The notes: generated by a model from the letters alone, not told the origin. A stretch of DNA of 64,000 nucleotides from Microbulbifer taiwanensis (GCF_014904815.1 NZ_JACZFR010000030.1:20227-84226); one strand, 5' to 3'; counted from the first letter of the stretch, positions 8,600-17,945 are shown. A program made the numbers and translations.

Positions 8600-11500
8600 A
8601 TGAAACGCTGCTTGTTCCCGCGCGCACTCTTATCTGCCGCGGTGATCTCGGCGATGGGCACGATGCCCGTGGCCAATGCGCAGGAAACCTCTGCCACCAT
8701 TCGCGGTATTGTCACCGGCACCGGAGGCCAACCGGTGATCAATGCAAAAGTGATTGCCATCCACACGCCGTCCAACAGCCGCAGCGAGATCCTCAGCGGC
8801 GAATCCGGCCGCTTCAACCTCAGCGGCCTGCGAGTGGGCGGCCCCTACCGGATCACCGTGGAATCGGAACAGGGTGAGCAGCAACTGAATGGTGTTTACC
8901 TGACCCTGGGCGACCCGCTCTCACTGCCCCTGAGTCTCGATGCATCCGCGCTGGAAGAAGTGAGCGTCGTCGGGCGCATGGAGGACGGCGCCGGCAATGT
9001 ACTCGGCCCAGCTTCCCACTTTACCCTCGCCGACCTGGAGAATGCCCCCGCCGTCAATCGCGACCTGAAAGACCTGGTGCGCCTGGACCCGCGCGTCTAT
9101 ATCGACGAGTCTCATGCCGACGGCGTGCAGTGCGCCGGCGCCAATCCGCGTTTCAACAGCCTCACCGTCGACGGCGTGCGCATGAACGACAACTTTGGCC
9201 TGAACAGCAACGGCTACCCCACCGAGCGCATGCCCTTCTCCTACGACGCCATCGACCAGGTGGCCCTGGAGCTGGCACCCTTCGATGTTCAGTACGGCGG
9301 CTTCAGCGCCTGTAATATCAACGCTGTGACCAAATCCGGCAGCAACGAGTGGCACGGTTCCGTCTTCTACGACTACACCGACGACGGCCTGCGCGGCGAC
9401 CAGCTCGAGGGCGATGAGTTTTTTGTCGAGTCCTTCGACGAGCAGCGCTACAGCACCACCCTGTCCGGCCCGATCATTCAGGACAAACTGTTCTTCTTTA
9501 CCGCCTACGAGAAACTCGATGGCGTGGATACCTTTTCGCGCGGCCCGGCCGGATCTGGCGCCCCCACCCAAGTCCAGGGCGTCAGCCAGGCCCAGGTGGA
9601 CGAGATACTGCGCATCGCGCGCGATGTTTACGGCTACGAGCCCGGTGGCCTGCCCACCAGCCTGCCGGTGGAAGACGAAAAGCTGCTGGTAAAAATTGAC
9701 TGGAATATCACCGACGGCCAGCGCGCCGCCTTCACTTACAACTACAACGACGGCTTCACCATCGCCGAGTCCGACGGCGACAGCAACGAGCTGGAGTTCT
9801 CCAACCACTTCTACGAGCGCGGCGCCGAGCTGAACGCCTACGTGGCCCAGCTCTTCTCCGACTGGAGCGATGTCTTCTCTACCGAATTCAAGATCGGCTA
9901 TTCCGAGCTGGACAATCGCCAGCTGCCCCTGGGCGGCACCGAATTCGGCGAAGTGCAGATCAATACGGCAAACGATCACGACGGCGACGGCAACGCCTCG
10001 GAAGCCATCGTCTACCTGGGGGCGGACGACTCCCGCCACGCCAACAAGCTGTCGTACGAAACCTTCACCCTCAAGCTGGCCGGCAACCTGCAGCTGAACG
10101 ACCACAACCTCTACTTCGGCTACGAGCGCGATACTTTCGACGTGTTCAATATGTTCGTGCAGGAGGCCGAGGGCGAGTACCGCTTCAACAGCATCGCGGA
10201 TTTTGAAGCCGGCATCGCCGATCGCATTACCTACGAGAGCGCGGCGGGCAGCAACGACCCCACCGACGCCGGTGCGGAGTTCGCCTACACCACCAACTCT
10301 CTCTACGCCCAGGACGAGTACCAGTTCGCCAATGTCGACCTCACACTGGTCGCCGGCCTGCGCTACGACTGGTACCAGAGTGATGACCACCCGGTGGAGA
10401 ACCCCGCAGTTGAAGCCGCATACGGTATCCGCAACACGGAAAACATGGACGGCAAGGACCTGCTGCAACCGCGCCTGGGCCTCAACTGGAATGTGAACGA
10501 CGCACTGGAAGTACACGGCGGTATCGGCCTCTACTCCGGCGGCAACCCCAATGTGTGGATTTCCAACAACTACTCCAACAACGGCGTGATCCAGCTGGAA
10601 GTGCGCGATGAAAGCGGCACGCCCCTGGCGGATATGGACTGGACCGGCAGCGGCCGCCCCATCTACGACATTCCCCAGGATCTCTACGACCAGGTGGCCG
10701 GCGGCAGCACCTCCGGCAGCGTCAACCTGATGGACCCGGATTTTGAGATACCCTCCAGCTGGAAGTACGCCCTCGGCGCCAGCTACCTGTTCGAGAATGG
10801 CTACCTGGCCAGCGCCGACCTGCTGCACAGCGAATTCCAGGACGCCGCCATCATCCGCGACATCTCCCTGGAACAGGTCGGCACCGCCGCTGCCGACGGC
10901 CGCCCCCTCTACGCCGCCAGTAACGGCCGCCGGGAAGACTATATGCTGACCAATGTGGACGGCGACTCCGGCTACTCCACTTCGCTGTCGCTGGGACTCT
11001 CCAAGTCCTTCGACTTCGGTCTGGACCTGGCAGTGGGTTACGCCTACACCGAGGCGGAAGACGTCAATCCGATGACCAGCTCCGTGGCCTTCTCCAACTA
11101 CAGCGGTGTCGCCACCGCCGACGCGCAAGATCCGGGTACCGCCACCTCCAACTACGCGATACCGCACCGCTTCACCCTGAAGCTGGACTACGGGCGCGAG
11201 TTCCTCAGTGGCTATGAGACCCGCGTGACCCTGTTCGGCTCAATGAACGAAGGGCGCCCCTACACCTACACCTTCTACAATCCCTATGGTTCCGACTTCG
11301 GCGCCTACGCCGACCAGTACCGCCAGTTGCTGTATGTACCCAGCGGCGAAAACGATGCAGGTGTGGTATTCGGGGAGGACTTCGATACCGATGCTTTCTT
11401 CGCCTGGGCCGACAAGGAGGATCTGGATCGCGGCGACATCGTCGAGCGCAACGAGCTGACCAGCGACTGGTGGAGCCGCCTGGACCTGCGCATCAACCAG

Positions 11501-11752
11501 GAGCTGCCGGGCTTCCGCGCCGGCGACCGCGCCAACGCCTACTTCGTCGTGGAAAACCTGGGTAACCTGCTGAATGACGACTGGGGTGTGATGTACGAGA
11601 CAGGCTTCCCGCTGTCCCAGGCCGCAGTCCAGGTCAGCATGGACGAGCAGAACCGCTATGTGTTCGAGGAGTTCCTCGATCCGGCAGGACAGACCCGTGT
11701 CGCCGAACCCTCCTTCTGGAAGGCACGACTGGGTATTCGCTACCAGTTCTGA
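8600..11752 (+). CDS. TonB-dependent receptor with carboxypeptidase-regulatory-like N-terminal domain (Oar-like)
   Basis: A 1050-residue outer membrane receptor. A signal peptide ends near ANAQ, then a beta-sandwich of about 80 residues (ATIRGIVTGTGGQPVINAK through PLSLDA), then a plug domain from about residue 110 (LEEVSVVGR), and a long barrel ending in GIRYQF with the expected C-terminal aromatic residue. An AGGAG lies 7 bases before the ATG at 8600. Receptors of this shape move large or complex nutrients, often peptides or glycans, across the outer membrane using TonB energy. No enzyme gene next to it tells the substrate; the divergent S1 nuclease is the only hint. The 236-bp AT-rich spacer upstream should hold its promoter. 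Confidence 0.88.
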   Translation: MKRCLFPRALLSAAVISAMGTMPVANAQETSATIRGIVTGTGGQPVINAKVIAIHTPSNSRSEILSGESGRFNLSGLRVGGPYRITVESEQGEQQLNGVYLTLGDPLSLPLSLDASALEEVSVVGRMEDGAGNVLGPASHFTLADLENAPAVNRDLKDLVRLDPRVYIDESHADGVQCAGANPRFNSLTVDGVRMNDNFGLNSNGYPTERMPFSYDAIDQVALELAPFDVQYGGFSACNINAVTKSGSNEWHGSVFYDYTDDGLRGDQLEGDEFFVESFDEQRYSTTLSGPIIQDKLFFFTAYEKLDGVDTFSRGPAGSGAPTQVQGVSQAQVDEILRIARDVYGYEPGGLPTSLPVEDEKLLVKIDWNITDGQRAAFTYNYNDGFTIAESDGDSNELEFSNHFYERGAELNAYVAQLFSDWSDVFSTEFKIGYSELDNRQLPLGGTEFGEVQINTANDHDGDGNASEAIVYLGADDSRHANKLSYETFTLKLAGNLQLNDHNLYFGYERDTFDVFNMFVQEAEGEYRFNSIADFEAGIADRITYESAAGSNDPTDAGAEFAYTTNSLYAQDEYQFANVDLTLVAGLRYDWYQSDDHPVENPAVEAAYGIRNTENMDGKDLLQPRLGLNWNVNDALEVHGGIGLYSGGNPNVWISNNYSNNGVIQLEVRDESGTPLADMDWTGSGRPIYDIPQDLYDQVAGGSTSGSVNLMDPDFEIPSSWKYALGASYLFENGYLASADLLHSEFQDAAIIRDISLEQVGTAAADGRPLYAASNGRREDYMLTNVDGDSGYSTSLSLGLSKSFDFGLDLAVGYAYTEAEDVNPMTSSVAFSNYSGVATADAQDPGTATSNYAIPHRFTLKLDYGREFLSGYETRVTLFGSMNEGRPYTYTFYNPYGSDFGAYADQYRQLLYVPSGENDAGVVFGEDFDTDAFFAWADKEDLDRGDIVERNELTSDWWSRLDLRINQELPGFRAGDRANAYFVVENLGNLLNDDWGVMYETGFPLSQAAVQVSMDEQNRYVFEEFLDPAGQTRVAEPSFWKARLGIRYQF

Positions 11753-11810
11753 CGAAATGGATGCCGGGTGTAGCCCGGCACCCGTGCCTGCCTGAAGCAA
11801 TGAAAACTAC

Positions 11811-11838
11811 AGGGCGGATGGCATATCCGCCCTTTATT
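11811..11838 (+). terminator. Rho-independent terminator after the TonB receptor gene
   Basis: A perfect 9-bp stem, AGGGCGGAT and ATCCGCCCT, with a 5-base loop is followed by TTATTGT. It lies about 60 bp after the receptor stop. A smaller dyad, GCCGGG/CCCGGC, lies at 11763-11779. Confidence 0.72.
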
Positions 11839-11856
11839 GTGCCTGGCAGCACCCTT

Positions 11857-11943
11857 GTAGGAGCAGCCGCCCGCTCGCGGCCGCGATCAGGGTTTCAGGT
11901 TGCGACTGGCATCTATCGCGGCCATGGGCCACTCCTGCGGTCA
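11857..11943 (+). repeat. REP-like family A element
   Basis: Starts GTAGGAGCAGCC and contains GCGGCCGCGATC and ATCGCGGCCATGGGCC. These words recur at 40089-40132 and, inverted, at 62341-62386. It lies between the receptor terminator and the convergent sensor gene. Confidence 0.5.
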
Positions 11944-11994
11944 CTACCGGACCGGCGGGCGAACTTTATCGCCCACTGCCATTTCGGCTGCCGA

Positions 11995-14226
11995 CTAGCC
12001 GGCGTTACCCAACCAGCGCTCCAGGGTTTCACACAGTGCATCCTTGCTCAGGGGCTTGGTCAGGAAATCATCCATACCCGCCGCCAGGCAGCGCCCCTCG
12101 AACTGCTCTTCCGTGGTGCTGGTCAGTGCGACGATTGGCAATCGGTCGTCCGGCGTGTTTTCCGCCTCCCAGCGGCGCAAGCTCTCGATAATCTCCGCAC
12201 TGTGCTCGGTATTCTGCTGGCAATCCACCAGCAACAGGTCATATCCGCCATCCGGCATCTGCTGCAGCGCATCCTCGACTGACGCGGCGACATCCACGCG
12301 ATAGCCCAGCGCCTGCAGCATCTCCTCGGTCACCCCCTGATGCTGTCGGGATTCCTCAATCAATAGCAGGGAACGCTGTTGGGGTTGATCCACGCCACCA
12401 CAGACGATACGCCGACTGGCCTTTTTCACCCCGCCAAACAACCGCGCGATCAGGGCATCGTGCAGTTCCTTGCGCGTCACCGGCCGCGCCAGGTACTGCG
12501 CCGAGGGCAATACCTGCAGTAAAGGCGTGAAATCGGTCTTGTGGCCCTGACCACCGAGGCAGATCAGCGGATGCTGGTCTCCGTCCAGTTCGGCCTGCTT
12601 GAGAATTCTGGACACCTCCTGCAGCAGCCCGGAATCGCCCATGGCCGGTGCCAGTAGTATCAACTGTTTTCTCTCCAGAGCGCCTCGAAGAGCCTGTTCC
12701 ACCTCCCCGCGCGTATCCGCCATCCATTTGAGGCTGCCCACCTCCATACCGAAAGAGCGCAGTACCTGCGCCAGCCCGGCGACAAACAGTCCCTTCTGAT
12801 GCACCAACAGCACCTCGAAGTCCTGCAGGCGCCTGTCCGGGGTCAGGTAAACCCGCTGGTTGGGCTCCATGGTGAATTTCACCACCACCTGGTAGCGATT
12901 GCCCTCCGGCGTCGAATGCAGCTGCAGATAGCCCCCCATGGCTTCCGCCAGGCCCTTGGCGATCGACAGCCCCAGGCCGGTGGTGACCTGGGTGGTGTCC
13001 AGGCGGGCGAAGGCGCCGAACAGCTCGCTCTCATCCGGCAGTATCTCGCCGCGACCATCGTCGTTGAGGCTGATCGTCATCTGCCCCTCGGCACTGGTGA
13101 TCGGGGTGAAACTCACCTGCCCCCAGAGTTCACCCACCTGGGCAATGACCGTGGCCGAATCCACCAGGTTGCGGATCAACTGCGCCGTCTTGCGATTGTC
13201 ACCGGTCACCATGACCGGCAGGTTGTCGTCGATCTGGAAATTGAATTCCAGTCGCTGGCGGTGTGCGGCGCGGGCGGCAAATTTGAAGGATTTCTCGATC
13301 GTCTTGACCAGGTTGAAGGTTCCCTGGCGCAGGCGTATGTCCTTGCGCGCCACGCGCGTGAAGAGACCCACATTGTCCACCAACTTCAGCTGCTGGCTGC
13401 CGGCGGTTTTCGCCAGCCGCACCCACTCGCGCTGTCGCTCCGTCAGGGACTCCGCTTCGAGCAGAGCCAGGGCGCCGAGGGAATCGGACAGCTGGCTGCG
13501 AAACTCCTGGCCAATATTGGCGACGAATTCGTTGGTCAGCTCCACTGCCGCCTCCGAATGCTTGCGCGCCGCTGCCAGGCTGCTGGCGCGCTGCTGCAAC
13601 TCCTGCATGGCGGTGAGGCGATCCCAGTAGTTTTCCGACTCCCGTCGCGCCTGGTGGGCGGTCAACCAGACAAAGGCAAAGGTCAGAGCGCCATAAATGG
13701 TGCCGATAATCTCCCCGGACAGCACAGCCTGAACCGCCGCCGGCATCAGCGGCAAAGCAATAAACCAGGTCAGGAATCGGTGATAGGGCGCGAAAACCGA
13801 AGTGACACTCGAGCAGAAAATAACCGTGTAGAGCCACAGGAACTGGGTTTCCGGCGCGAATCCCAGCAGCCACACATGGCAGTAGAGGATAAGCCCCCAC
13901 CAGGCGGCACCGACAGTCGAGGCGAGGAAGTAGCGCTGGCGCCAGCGGTGCGGACCGGTGGAATACAGGTAGCTGAACCGGAACACATAGTAGCCGCGCA
14001 GCAGGGTCAGCAACACGAAGCCGATCCCCAGTACCAGCAGCAGCCGAGGCGCCTCGATGCGGAGATCGCCGATTGCGGCGGCGATCAGCAGGGCACAGAG
14101 GGACAGCAGCATACCCCGCCGGCTGTATTTTGCGATGCGCGTGTCGGTGGCGCGGCATACGCGGCGGTCTTTTTGGACTTTGATTTCGGGGCGATCAAAT
14201 ATCGGCATGGAGATCTTCCCGGGCAA
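11995..14226 (-). CDS. Membrane hybrid sensor protein with a degenerate histidine-kinase core
   Basis: A 743-residue protein with four to six membrane segments (about residues 38-190), a helical linker, a histidine-kinase-like region (about 225-455), a divergent receiver-like region (about 475-590) and a C-terminal receiver (about 620-740). The dimerisation helix reads EFVANIGQEFRSQL, with Q240 where the phosphorylated histidine should be (codon CAG at 13507-13509). The ATP-site N box reads NLVDSATVI and lacks the usual second asparagine, although the G box GLGLSIAKGLAEAMGG is intact. The last receiver keeps its aspartate (LLLVDCQ) and lysine (DFLTKPL). I infer it cannot autophosphorylate and may act as a scaffold or take phosphate from another kinase. 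No partner regulator is adjacent. Confidence 0.8.
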   Translation of the reverse strand: MPGKISMPIFDRPEIKVQKDRRVCRATDTRIAKYSRRGMLLSLCALLIAAAIGDLRIEAPRLLLVLGIGFVLLTLLRGYYVFRFSYLYSTGPHRWRQRYFLASTVGAAWWGLILYCHVWLLGFAPETQFLWLYTVIFCSSVTSVFAPYHRFLTWFIALPLMPAAVQAVLSGEIIGTIYGALTFAFVWLTAHQARRESENYWDRLTAMQELQQRASSLAAARKHSEAAVELTNEFVANIGQEFRSQLSDSLGALALLEAESLTERQREWVRLAKTAGSQQLKLVDNVGLFTRVARKDIRLRQGTFNLVKTIEKSFKFAARAAHRQRLEFNFQIDDNLPVMVTGDNRKTAQLIRNLVDSATVIAQVGELWGQVSFTPITSAEGQMTISLNDDGRGEILPDESELFGAFARLDTTQVTTGLGLSIAKGLAEAMGGYLQLHSTPEGNRYQVVVKFTMEPNQRVYLTPDRRLQDFEVLLVHQKGLFVAGLAQVLRSFGMEVGSLKWMADTRGEVEQALRGALERKQLILLAPAMGDSGLLQEVSRILKQAELDGDQHPLICLGGQGHKTDFTPLLQVLPSAQYLARPVTRKELHDALIARLFGGVKKASRRIVCGGVDQPQQRSLLLIEESRQHQGVTEEMLQALGYRVDVAASVEDALQQMPDGGYDLLLVDCQQNTEHSAEIIESLRRWEAENTPDDRLPIVALTSTTEEQFEGRCLAAGMDDFLTKPLSKDALCETLERWLGNAG

Positions 14227-14244
14227 GCCGGGCTTCCAGTTGCT

Positions 14245-14448
14245 TTAGCCTAATCCCAGTATCTCGACCAGGACTGTTTTTATTAGAAAGCCGAGCAATC
14301 CCAGGCCCAGCGCGATAAAGAGGATCAGGGTCCCGAATCGCCCGGCCTTGGACTCCTTGGCCAGGTTCCAGACGATGAAGACCATGAATAGGATAAGTCC
14401 GCCAACTCCCAGCCAGAGGGAGTACTCTTCAAACTGCTCAAAGGACAT
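14245..14448 (-). CDS. DUF2788-family small membrane protein
   Basis: A roughly 67-residue protein starting MSFEQFEEYSLW. It has two membrane segments on either side of the conserved loop WNLAKESKAGRFG. I recognise this as the DUF2788 family, common in gammaproteobacteria and of unknown function. Longer in-frame starts up to 14532 run into a heptamer repeat (HSTLTTHHSPL) and are probably artefacts. It is transcribed in the same direction as the gene at 14584-14868 but separated from it by that repeat. Confidence 0.75.
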   Translation of the reverse strand: MSFEQFEEYSLWLGVGGLILFMVFIVWNLAKESKAGRFGTLILFIALGLGLLGFLIKTVLVEILGLG

Positions 14449-14493
14449 ACGCCGCCCGCCTGAAAATTTGGCGCGCATTGTACAGTGACCCTT

Positions 14494-14579
14494 GATAAGT
14501 GGCGAGTGATGAGTGGTCAGTGTTGAGTGCAAGAAACGGAACCGCCAACTTCCCCGCTAACCACTAATCACTGACCGCT
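14494..14579. repeat. Heptamer inverted repeat (AGTGRTY type)
   Basis: The left arm (14494-14529) is built from 7-base units AGTGGCG, AGTGATG, AGTGGTC, AGTGTTG. The right arm (14559-14579) carries the same words inverted (CCACTAATCACTGACCGCT). A non-repeated core of about 29 bp lies between. The layout, two heptamer arms facing each other around a unique core, is the same as the GCGGAAT elements inside the gsp operon. It fills the space between the two small genes. Confidence 0.65.
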
Positions 14580-14583
14580 CCCA

Positions 14584-14868
14584 TCAGGCTCCCTGATAGT
14601 AGTCGCCATCCTCCCCCGCGCGAGTACCGCAGCGCAGGCGCCGCACTTCACGGTCGCGATAGCGGCTGTCGTGCCAGCAGCGTGGCAACGCCTCGCCGGA
14701 GAGGAAACTCAGTTGGGTTTTGTCAAACACCTCCGGATCCTGCATCTCTTCGCCCCAGAGATAGCGGCCGACCACGGTCAGCTCATAGGGATTGGACAGT
14801 GTCACAATATCGGCCACCTCTACCAGGTGGTTGGTGGATGTATCTTTAAATAGCATCTTGGCACCCAT
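14584..14868 (-). CDS. Conserved hypothetical small protein
   Basis: A 94-residue soluble protein beginning MGAKMLFKDTSTNHLVEVAD, with the blocks GEEMQDPEVFDKTQLSFLSG and LPRCWHDSRYR. I recognise similar short proteins in pseudomonads that are often labelled acetyltransferase without good reason. I see no acetyl-CoA site here, so I give no function. The last 25 residues are charged and may be unstructured. The start is uncertain between 14868 and 14856. It has no clear operon partner. Confidence 0.62.
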   Translation of the reverse strand: MGAKMLFKDTSTNHLVEVADIVTLSNPYELTVVGRYLWGEEMQDPEVFDKTQLSFLSGEALPRCWHDSRYRDREVRRLRCGTRAGEDGDYYQGA

Positions 14869-15084
14869 TTCGTCTCGCTAACCTCAGTATAGGGCTTCTG
14901 ACGCCATATCCCTGAAAGGCCGCGAGAAAATACCGGGGAACCGTCCACTCTATAAACTTCAAGAAAAACGAACATCAACAGGGAAAAACTGCAACGACCT
15001 ATCGATAATTTAGAAAAGCCAGACAAAAATTCTATCCAACATTTCGAATTGCGCTTTCCGACTCCTGAAGCGTTGCTATCTGCG

Positions 15085-15567
15085 CTACCCCTCGAGCGTC
15101 AGGCGCGCCGAGACCATCCCCTCCTGGGGCAGGGAGTCCAGATTCACAGTGCGAATGCTGAATTTCTGTTGCATCAGGTTGTTGAGCCAGGGTTGCAGAT
15201 CCTGGTAGCGCGCCTCCTCGATCCAGAGGCGGATACGCCCGTCGCCCTCCGGCTCGAAGCGCTTGATGGTGATGCGGTGCTGCTCGGCGGCTGCCGTCAC
15301 CCGTTGCAGCAGGGTGCCCGAGGACTGTGCCGCGGCCACTGGCTCCAGGCGCTCCAGCACCGGGCGCTGGGACTCTATCCATTGCACCAACTGTTGCGAC
15401 TCATCGGCGCGCAGGCGAGCGCCATCGAAGAAATTCTTGGCCGGCATAAACATGCCATAGACCAGGAAGAGTCCGCCGACAAACAGGATCAGGATGCCCA
15501 GGGCGCGCTGGTCGTTGGAGGGCAGCGCCTGCCACTTCTGCTGCCACTGTTCGATTTGTTCTTTCAT
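15085..15567 (-). CDS. gspM: Type II secretion protein GspM
   Basis: A 160-residue inner-membrane component that pairs with GspL in the assembly platform. A short cytoplasmic start (MKEQIEQWQQKWQALPSNDQR) is followed by one membrane segment (residues 22-40) and a periplasmic ferredoxin-like domain ending RLTLEG. Position after gspL supports the call, since GspM is poorly conserved. It is the last gene of the gsp operon; gspN is absent here and no prepilin peptidase gene (gspO) lies in the window. Confidence 0.88.
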   Translation of the reverse strand: MKEQIEQWQQKWQALPSNDQRALGILILFVGGLFLVYGMFMPAKNFFDGARLRADESQQLVQWIESQRPVLERLEPVAAAQSSGTLLQRVTAAAEQHRITIKRFEPEGDGRIRLWIEEARYQDLQPWLNNLMQQKFSIRTVNLDSLPQEGMVSARLTLEG

Positions 15568-15618
15568 AAGGTTTTCAACCAGATTCTTTGTGGTGCGCGG
15601 TGCGCCCTACCCGCTCCC

Positions 15619-16938
15619 TCAACGCAACCGTATGCGCCCGGAGACCCCTTTTTCCAGCTCGTTGGCCGCCAGCAGCTCGGCGCGAAACTCGCCCTCTCCC
15701 AAGCGGCCAACGAAGGTGTCCAGATCGGCCAGGTTGGGGGCCTGCAACTGCAGCACCATCTCGCCGCGATTGCCGTCGAAGCGCAGGGACTGCAGCTTCA
15801 GCGCTCCGCCCTTGTGCTGACCCCAGACCCGGCTCAGCAGCTGCATCTGGCTGCCAAAACTGCCACCGCTGCTGCCGGCCCGCTTCAGGTAGCCCTCTAT
15901 CTGGCGGCGGATATCGGCCCTGGGCCTGTCCTGGGGAAACAATTCGCTGAAGAGCGCCTGCGCCTCGGCTTCAGTGCCGCTCGCGCGCCACTGGAAGTAG
16001 CCGCCGGCGGCGGCGAACAGCAGCAGCTGGGCGATAAAGCAGGCCGCGGCAATCTTGGCCGGCCTGTGCCACCAGTCGCGCTCATCGCTCCCGTCGGCCA
16101 GCTGGTATTCGCCGGTCATCAGGTTGGCCAGGCGCGCCGGCTTGCAATGCGTCAACAGTGCCTCCTCCGCCGGCTGCTCGACTCGCTGCAGCCTGTCGCC
16201 GAGCAGGGATTCCAGTTCCGCCACGGTCATGGCGTCCTGTTCGCCGGCGCCGAGCAGCTGCAGTTGTTGCTGCATCTCCTCGTCGCCCTCCTCTCCCTCG
16301 CCGTCAGCCAGGGACGCCAGCAGTGGTTGCAGGTATTGGCGGCGCAGGGACAGACCGTGGCCGGCGCCCTGCCAGATATGCGCCTGGTCACCATCGAGCC
16401 ATAGGGCGTTGTCGCCCCCCAGCAGGTCCAGCAACTGGTAGTCCGGTATCGCCGCCATCAGCGGCCACTGCAGCCGTTGCACCTGGCTGTGCAGCGCATC
16501 CATCTTTTCCAGCGCTATCGCGTAAACACTGCAGAGATCCCCGCTGCGCGGCTGACAGACAAAGTGCAGATCCTCCACATCCTCGGCCAGCCGCTCCTCG
16601 ACCATGTAGCCGACCGCATTGCTCTGGCGGCGCGCCGCCTTGGGGATCGCCTCCACACCGCTCCAGACCCAGGTGCCCGGCAGCAGCAGAAGGACTCTCG
16701 TGCCCTCATTGAAGCTGAGCTGCATGGCATCGCGAGCATTGCCTATCTCTTCGCAGCCGGGATTGAAGGCCTGCACAAAGGCGTCGTCCAGGGCCGCACG
16801 ACGCCAGCCACTGTGGCTCCAGCAATGCAACTGCAGCGGTGCATTGACGCCCTCACCCTCACTCAGGCGCAGCAGCATCAGCTGGCGCCCGGGCGTAGTA
16901 TTGCTTTTGTCGGCACTTAAACTATTGATCGTAACCAT
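15619..16938 (-). CDS. gspL: Type II secretion protein GspL
   Basis: A 439-residue bitopic protein. It has an actin-like cytoplasmic domain (about residues 1-270, with blocks such as GTRVLLLLPGTWVWSGVEAI), a membrane segment near residue 290-310 (KIAAACFIAQLLLFAAAGGY) and a periplasmic domain contacting GspM. The cytoplasmic part recruits the ATPase GspE to the membrane. It follows gspK after 14 bp. A GTGCGC-type palindrome lies in the gspL-gspM spacer. Confidence 0.9.
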   Translation of the reverse strand: MVTINSLSADKSNTTPGRQLMLLRLSEGEGVNAPLQLHCWSHSGWRRAALDDAFVQAFNPGCEEIGNARDAMQLSFNEGTRVLLLLPGTWVWSGVEAIPKAARRQSNAVGYMVEERLAEDVEDLHFVCQPRSGDLCSVYAIALEKMDALHSQVQRLQWPLMAAIPDYQLLDLLGGDNALWLDGDQAHIWQGAGHGLSLRRQYLQPLLASLADGEGEEGDEEMQQQLQLLGAGEQDAMTVAELESLLGDRLQRVEQPAEEALLTHCKPARLANLMTGEYQLADGSDERDWWHRPAKIAAACFIAQLLLFAAAGGYFQWRASGTEAEAQALFSELFPQDRPRADIRRQIEGYLKRAGSSGGSFGSQMQLLSRVWGQHKGGALKLQSLRFDGNRGEMVLQLQAPNLADLDTFVGRLGEGEFRAELLAANELEKGVSGRIRLR

Positions 16939-16952
16939 ATGATTTCATTGAC

Positions 16953-17945
16953 TTACTTATTCTCACCGGTGATATCGTAATCCAGGAGTTCCTGCATCAT
17001 GGCGCCGGAAAAGGTGCGGCGCTGCCGCTGTACCACTACGGCCTCTCCGCTGGACTCGTCCAACTGCAGAGTGGTCTCCCAGTACTGCCGGTAGCCGCCG
17101 TCGGGCCCCAGCTGCACCGCGATTCGAGCCAGGAAATACTGGCTGTGAAACACCAGGCCGCCGGAGTTCCTGACCTGATATTCCGTAAACTGACTCCGGT
17201 CGTTGAAGACGCCGTCGGACTCGCGAAAACGCACTATCTCGGCGGCATTGGCCTCGGGATCCATCGCCTCGATCAGCTCCTGCGGGGCGAAATTGATATT
17301 GATGGCAGTACCCGTCTCCGGCAGGGCGCACAGGAAGGGACGTAGTTTCTGCCAGTCCTCCGCTTCCATGCCCTCCACCACGGACAGCTCGGAGATATCG
17401 CTGATCAGCGTATCCGGTGTTCTGTGGGCCAGCTCCCGCCCCAGGTATCCGTCATCCTCGGTGCCGGGCGCCAGCGGCGTATCGCCGGTATCCACCCAGT
17501 CCTGAATCGACTTGGCCAGTTCCGCCTTGCCACTGACATTGCGCACCAGGCGCTCGAAAACCTGTCGCTGCTCGGATTGCTCGCCGTCGGCCGTGGCGAG
17601 ATTATTCACATTAAAACAAGAGTTTAAGTCCTTGATATTAATGCGAATCTTACCGTTATCCGGATTGAATGCCAGCGCCTTCTGCGCCCAGGCCTCGAGT
17701 GAGGAGTCAGCGGACTGGCGATCTTCGCGATCCGCCTCAAAATCCTTCTGCAGCGCCACACGCGCCCAGACTTCGGCACCGGTCACGAATTCCGCCAACT
17801 GGGTATTTGCCAGCAGTGCACCGGTACGCGATACGGCGATGCGATTGCGCATGATGGCGTGAGTCACTGCAGCGATGGCGATCACCATCACCAGCAGCAC
17901 TGTTATCAGGGCGACGCCACGCTGGCGGCCGAGGGCATTAGCCAT
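16953..17945 (-). CDS. gspK: Type II secretion minor pseudopilin GspK
   Basis: The largest minor pseudopilin, about 330 residues, placed at the tip of the pseudopilus with GspI and GspJ. The prepilin-like start is MANALGRQRGVALITVLLVM, cleaved after the glycine. As expected for GspK the residue at +5 is not glutamate. The typical alpha-helical insert with SCFNVNNL and two helix-hairpin-helix-like motifs follows. The open frame extends 35 codons upstream through repetitive Thr/Ala codons, but that stretch is antisense-like filler overlapping gspJ, so I use the ATG at 17945. Overlaps gspJ by 8 bp. Confidence 0.9.
   Translation of the reverse strand: MANALGRQRGVALITVLLVMVIAIAAVTHAIMRNRIAVSRTGALLANTQLAEFVTGAEVWARVALQKDFEADREDRQSADSSLEAWAQKALAFNPDNGKIRINIKDLNSCFNVNNLATADGEQSEQRQVFERLVRNVSGKAELAKSIQDWVDTGDTPLAPGTEDDGYLGRELAHRTPDTLISDISELSVVEGMEAEDWQKLRPFLCALPETGTAININFAPQELIEAMDPEANAAEIVRFRESDGVFNDRSQFTEYQVRNSGGLVFHSQYFLARIAVQLGPDGGYRQYWETTLQLDESSGEAVVVQRQRRTFSGAMMQELLDYDITGENK

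Noticed and set aside
8921..11167. A 748-residue minus-strand open frame opposite the first TonB receptor gene
   Set aside because: Long antisense frames are expected in high-GC genes with biased third positions. The plus strand has signal peptide, plug and barrel; the minus frame is Val/Gly-rich without any domain.
12799..14253. A 484-residue plus-strand frame rich in His and Gln opposite the sensor gene
   Set aside because: Composition is that of an antisense shadow; no motif or ribosome site.
14460..14532. N-terminal extension of the DUF2788 protein (HSTLTTHHSPL)
   Set aside because: It is the translation of the AGTGRTY heptamer repeat; the family begins at MSFEQFEEYS.
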